This document shows, piece by piece, positions 23,941 through 25,555 of a DNA stretch of 25,555 bases. How positions within the stretch are numbered: the first letter of the stretch is position 1; each line of letters starts with the position of its first letter. A program made the position numbers and the translations under genes. Below the pieces are notes generated by a model that worked only from the letters and a program-made list of their open reading frames with translations, searched no databases and was not told where the DNA came from. The stretch lies in contig JAODGL010000143.1 of NCBI GenBank assembly GCA_025464585.1, positions 1-25,555 of the forward strand, read 5' to 3'. The stretch comes from Methanosarcinales archaeon. Lineage in GTDB: Archaea > Halobacteriota > Syntropharchaeia > Alkanophagales > Methanospirareceae.

Positions 23941-23965
23941 TGGAGCTTGAGATTTTATTGCTCAT

Positions 23966-24415
23966 TTATCCCCTCCTATACGCCTCCAGCTTAGCCTTCA
24001 CCCAGGCGTATGGAATAGCACTACCACCTTTCAACAGCGTAGGCTGCTCTACGAGATAATCCTCACATAGCCGTTCATGTTCATATAAACTCACTACCTG
24101 TTCCTCCTCGTGATTAAATATCTCAATACACTCTTCGATTCTCCCCTTCCACAACTGGTCGAAACTGCATTCTTCCACGGGCTTGTCCCACCTCAACACC
24201 TTAAAACCCGGCGCTCTTAACTCACCGCCACCGGTCATCTCGAGATACTGTATCTCAGCCACGAGATGCGGTTCGAGCCATTTCATTCCCTTTGGCGCCT
24301 TCTCTGGATTGACAACCTGTGCTTTATCTGTTTTTAACTTCGAGTCCTTTATTTCGCGCTTCAACATCTTTATTAAATTCTCAGTAAAGCCCGTTCCCAC
24401 ACTGCCTATACCAGC
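23966..24415 (-). pseudogene. C-terminal OB part of the Ku-fused DNA ligase
   Basis: The frame continues from the Ku-ligase ORF across a TGA. It starts with VGTGFTENLIKMLKREIK, the start of the OB domain in LigD-type ligases (GKVGTGF), and goes on with WLEPHLVAEIQYLEMTGGGE and LRAPGFKVLRWDKPVEEC, typical of the ligase C-terminus. A trace of the preceding strand, ALGMALYQDAELV, survives in another frame at about 24416-24455. It shows that a one-base loss plus a larger internal deletion separate this from the N-terminal part. The last 60 residues run on past the usual ligase end with a charged helical tail. Confidence 0.75.
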
Positions 24416-25555
24416 TCAGCATCCTGATACAGAGCCATTCCCAGAGCGCTCTCTTTTTTGTAATAGATTGAAATCAGGAACTCCTTCTTCATTAAAACAC
24501 ACGATTTCTCCATCCAAAACGCAGTTATGTGTTATCTTTCCCAGTTCCTTCACTATCAGTGGATATCTCCTGCTTATATCCCTCCCTCTTCTATTGATTA
24601 ATCTCACGTCCTCGTACACCTCTGCAATACATCTCGTGCCATCCATCTTCGGTTCAAAAACGTAGCCTTTTTCATCAAGAACGCCTTCCATTCCCTTTTC
24701 GCATAACATCGGAAGATATTCCCGTTCCCGGGTGCGTCCAGCGCTCACCTTTGAAGGCTCTATCGGCGTTGTTACTGCTGCCGTTACCGTTGCTGTCGGT
24801 GGGACTGGTTCCTCCATCCCCACACTTGCTTTCAATGCATCCACGAGACTTTTATCTTCCGCTCTCTTTGGCAATTCGCCTATTTCTATCTCTTCGCCTT
24901 CCATCTTCCTTCTTATCAAGTCCTTCAGCCTGTCCATGAATGTATCCCTGAACTCCTCCAGATGAAATTCTTTTTTAAGATGCTTCCCTATGAGAAGCTT
25001 GCCCAACTCTTTCTCATCAACCCCAATTTCTGGTCGCTCTCCCACCACGATTTCGCCGATGTCTCTGATATACTGGTGATAATGGAGTATGCATAAAAGC
25101 ATGCCATCTTCAAAAGGCTGCAACGCACATATATACTCCTTGTTCCGCATCACAAATTTACTTATTGCCGCGATTCCCATTTCATCCAGCAGGTCTCTGA
25201 ACAGGAAATAAGCCTTCTCGCTCTGCTCCTTTGGCACTGCGAAATAACTTTTATCATAATAAATCGGCTCCAATTCTGCTTTATCCACAAATTCTATTAT
25301 TTCCAGATTCTCCTTTCCTTCCGGTTTTAGTTTATCCACTTCTTCTTTTGTGAGGATAAAATAATTGCCTTTTTCCAGTTCTAATCCGTTAACAATATCG
25401 CTCCATCCAACCTCTTCTCCCCCTGCTTCGCAGACCCTCTTATAACGTATTGGCGATTTATGCTCCTTACATAACAATCTGAAATCGGCTCTCCGGGATT
25501 CCACGGCTGAATATAATTTTATTGGTATGTTCACCAGTCCCCAGCTTATGGAACC
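24416..25555 (-). CDS. Ku protein fused to ATP-dependent DNA ligase N-terminal half (partial, ligase broken)
   Basis: Runs off the window edge: codons before Met1 at 25534 read GSISWGLVNIPIKLYSA, the canonical bacterial/archaeal Ku start, so the true start is beyond 25555. Residues 1-205 are a full Ku core (RYKRVCEAGGEEVGW, EPIYYDKSYFAVP, MLLCILHYHQYIRDIGE) including the C-terminal KDLIRRKMEGEEI. A Thr/Pro/Ala-rich linker (about 235-262) joins to a ligase: YVFEPKMDGTRC with the AMP-accepting Lys at about 296, LINRRGRDIS, and CVLDGEIVCF. Homology ends at NLLQKRE, then a TGA. Motifs IIIa, IV and V are missing. Ku binds DNA ends in NHEJ; the ligase part is probably inactive. Confidence 0.82.
   Translation of the reverse strand, partial: GSISWGLVNIPIKLYSAVESRRADFRLLCKEHKSPIRYKRVCEAGGEEVGWSDIVNGLELEKGNYFILTKEEVDKLKPEGKENLEIIEFVDKAELEPIYYDKSYFAVPKEQSEKAYFLFRDLLDEMGIAAISKFVMRNKEYICALQPFEDGMLLCILHYHQYIRDIGEIVVGERPEIGVDEKELGKLLIGKHLKKEFHLEEFRDTFMDRLKDLIRRKMEGEEIEIGELPKRAEDKSLVDALKASVGMEEPVPPTATVTAAVTTPIEPSKVSAGRTREREYLPMLCEKGMEGVLDEKGYVFEPKMDGTRCIAEVYEDVRLINRRGRDISRRYPLIVKELGKITHNCVLDGEIVCFNEEGVPDFNLLQKRERSGNGSVSGC

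Overview
The window reads as chromosomal DNA of a methanogenic or methane-oxidising euryarchaeon. Archaeal markers are a geranylgeranyl reductase, SRP19, a PAC2-type proteasome-assembly chaperone, a stand-alone TRAM protein, the archaeal form of S-adenosylmethionine synthetase, a Mut7-C RNase and TATA-box promoters. AtwA (component A2 of the methyl-coenzyme M reductase activation system) ties the organism to Mcr-based metabolism. An ANME-1-like or related lineage is a guess, not something the sequence proves.

Left part (1-7 kb): geranylgeranyl reductase diverges from an acylphosphatase/coiled-coil fusion, a PAC2 chaperone and an alkaline-phosphatase-superfamily protein. These converge on a proB-leuB-like operon on the minus strand. 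A degenerate dispersed repeat, an unrecognised 151-aa protein and a TRAM protein follow.

Middle (7-17.5 kb, plus strand): a remnant of a nucleotidyltransferase precedes a tightly overlapped set of genes: SatD-like protein, its membrane partner, a DegT aminotransferase and a Gfo/Idh dehydrogenase. These lead into a truncated WbpD-like acetyltransferase, so a diacetamido-uronic-acid sugar pathway appears broken here. A frameshifted RNase HI, a small ORF, the mat gene, and a mut7C-endonuclease V-traB operon follow. Then come Uma2, SRP19, atwA and tRNA-Glu(CTC).

Right part (17.6-25.5 kb): an SbcD/Mre11-related phosphoesterase marks the end of the intact housekeeping block. Beyond it lies a graveyard of genome-defence and repair genes. 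It holds a BREX pair pglX-pglZ with 5' truncation, frameshifts, a small-gene insertion and an amber codon, and then an HsdR tail with an internal deletion. Facing them on the minus strand is an unusual Ku-DNA ligase fusion, whose ligase half has lost its central catalytic motifs and whose Ku half runs off the window edge.

The strongest novelty candidates are the single-polypeptide Ku-ligase, the archaeal BREX relic with its fusion to a dispersed repeat at the methyltransferase SAM motif, and a possible circular permutation in the phosphatase at 3 kb. No CRISPR array or complete transposon was seen.
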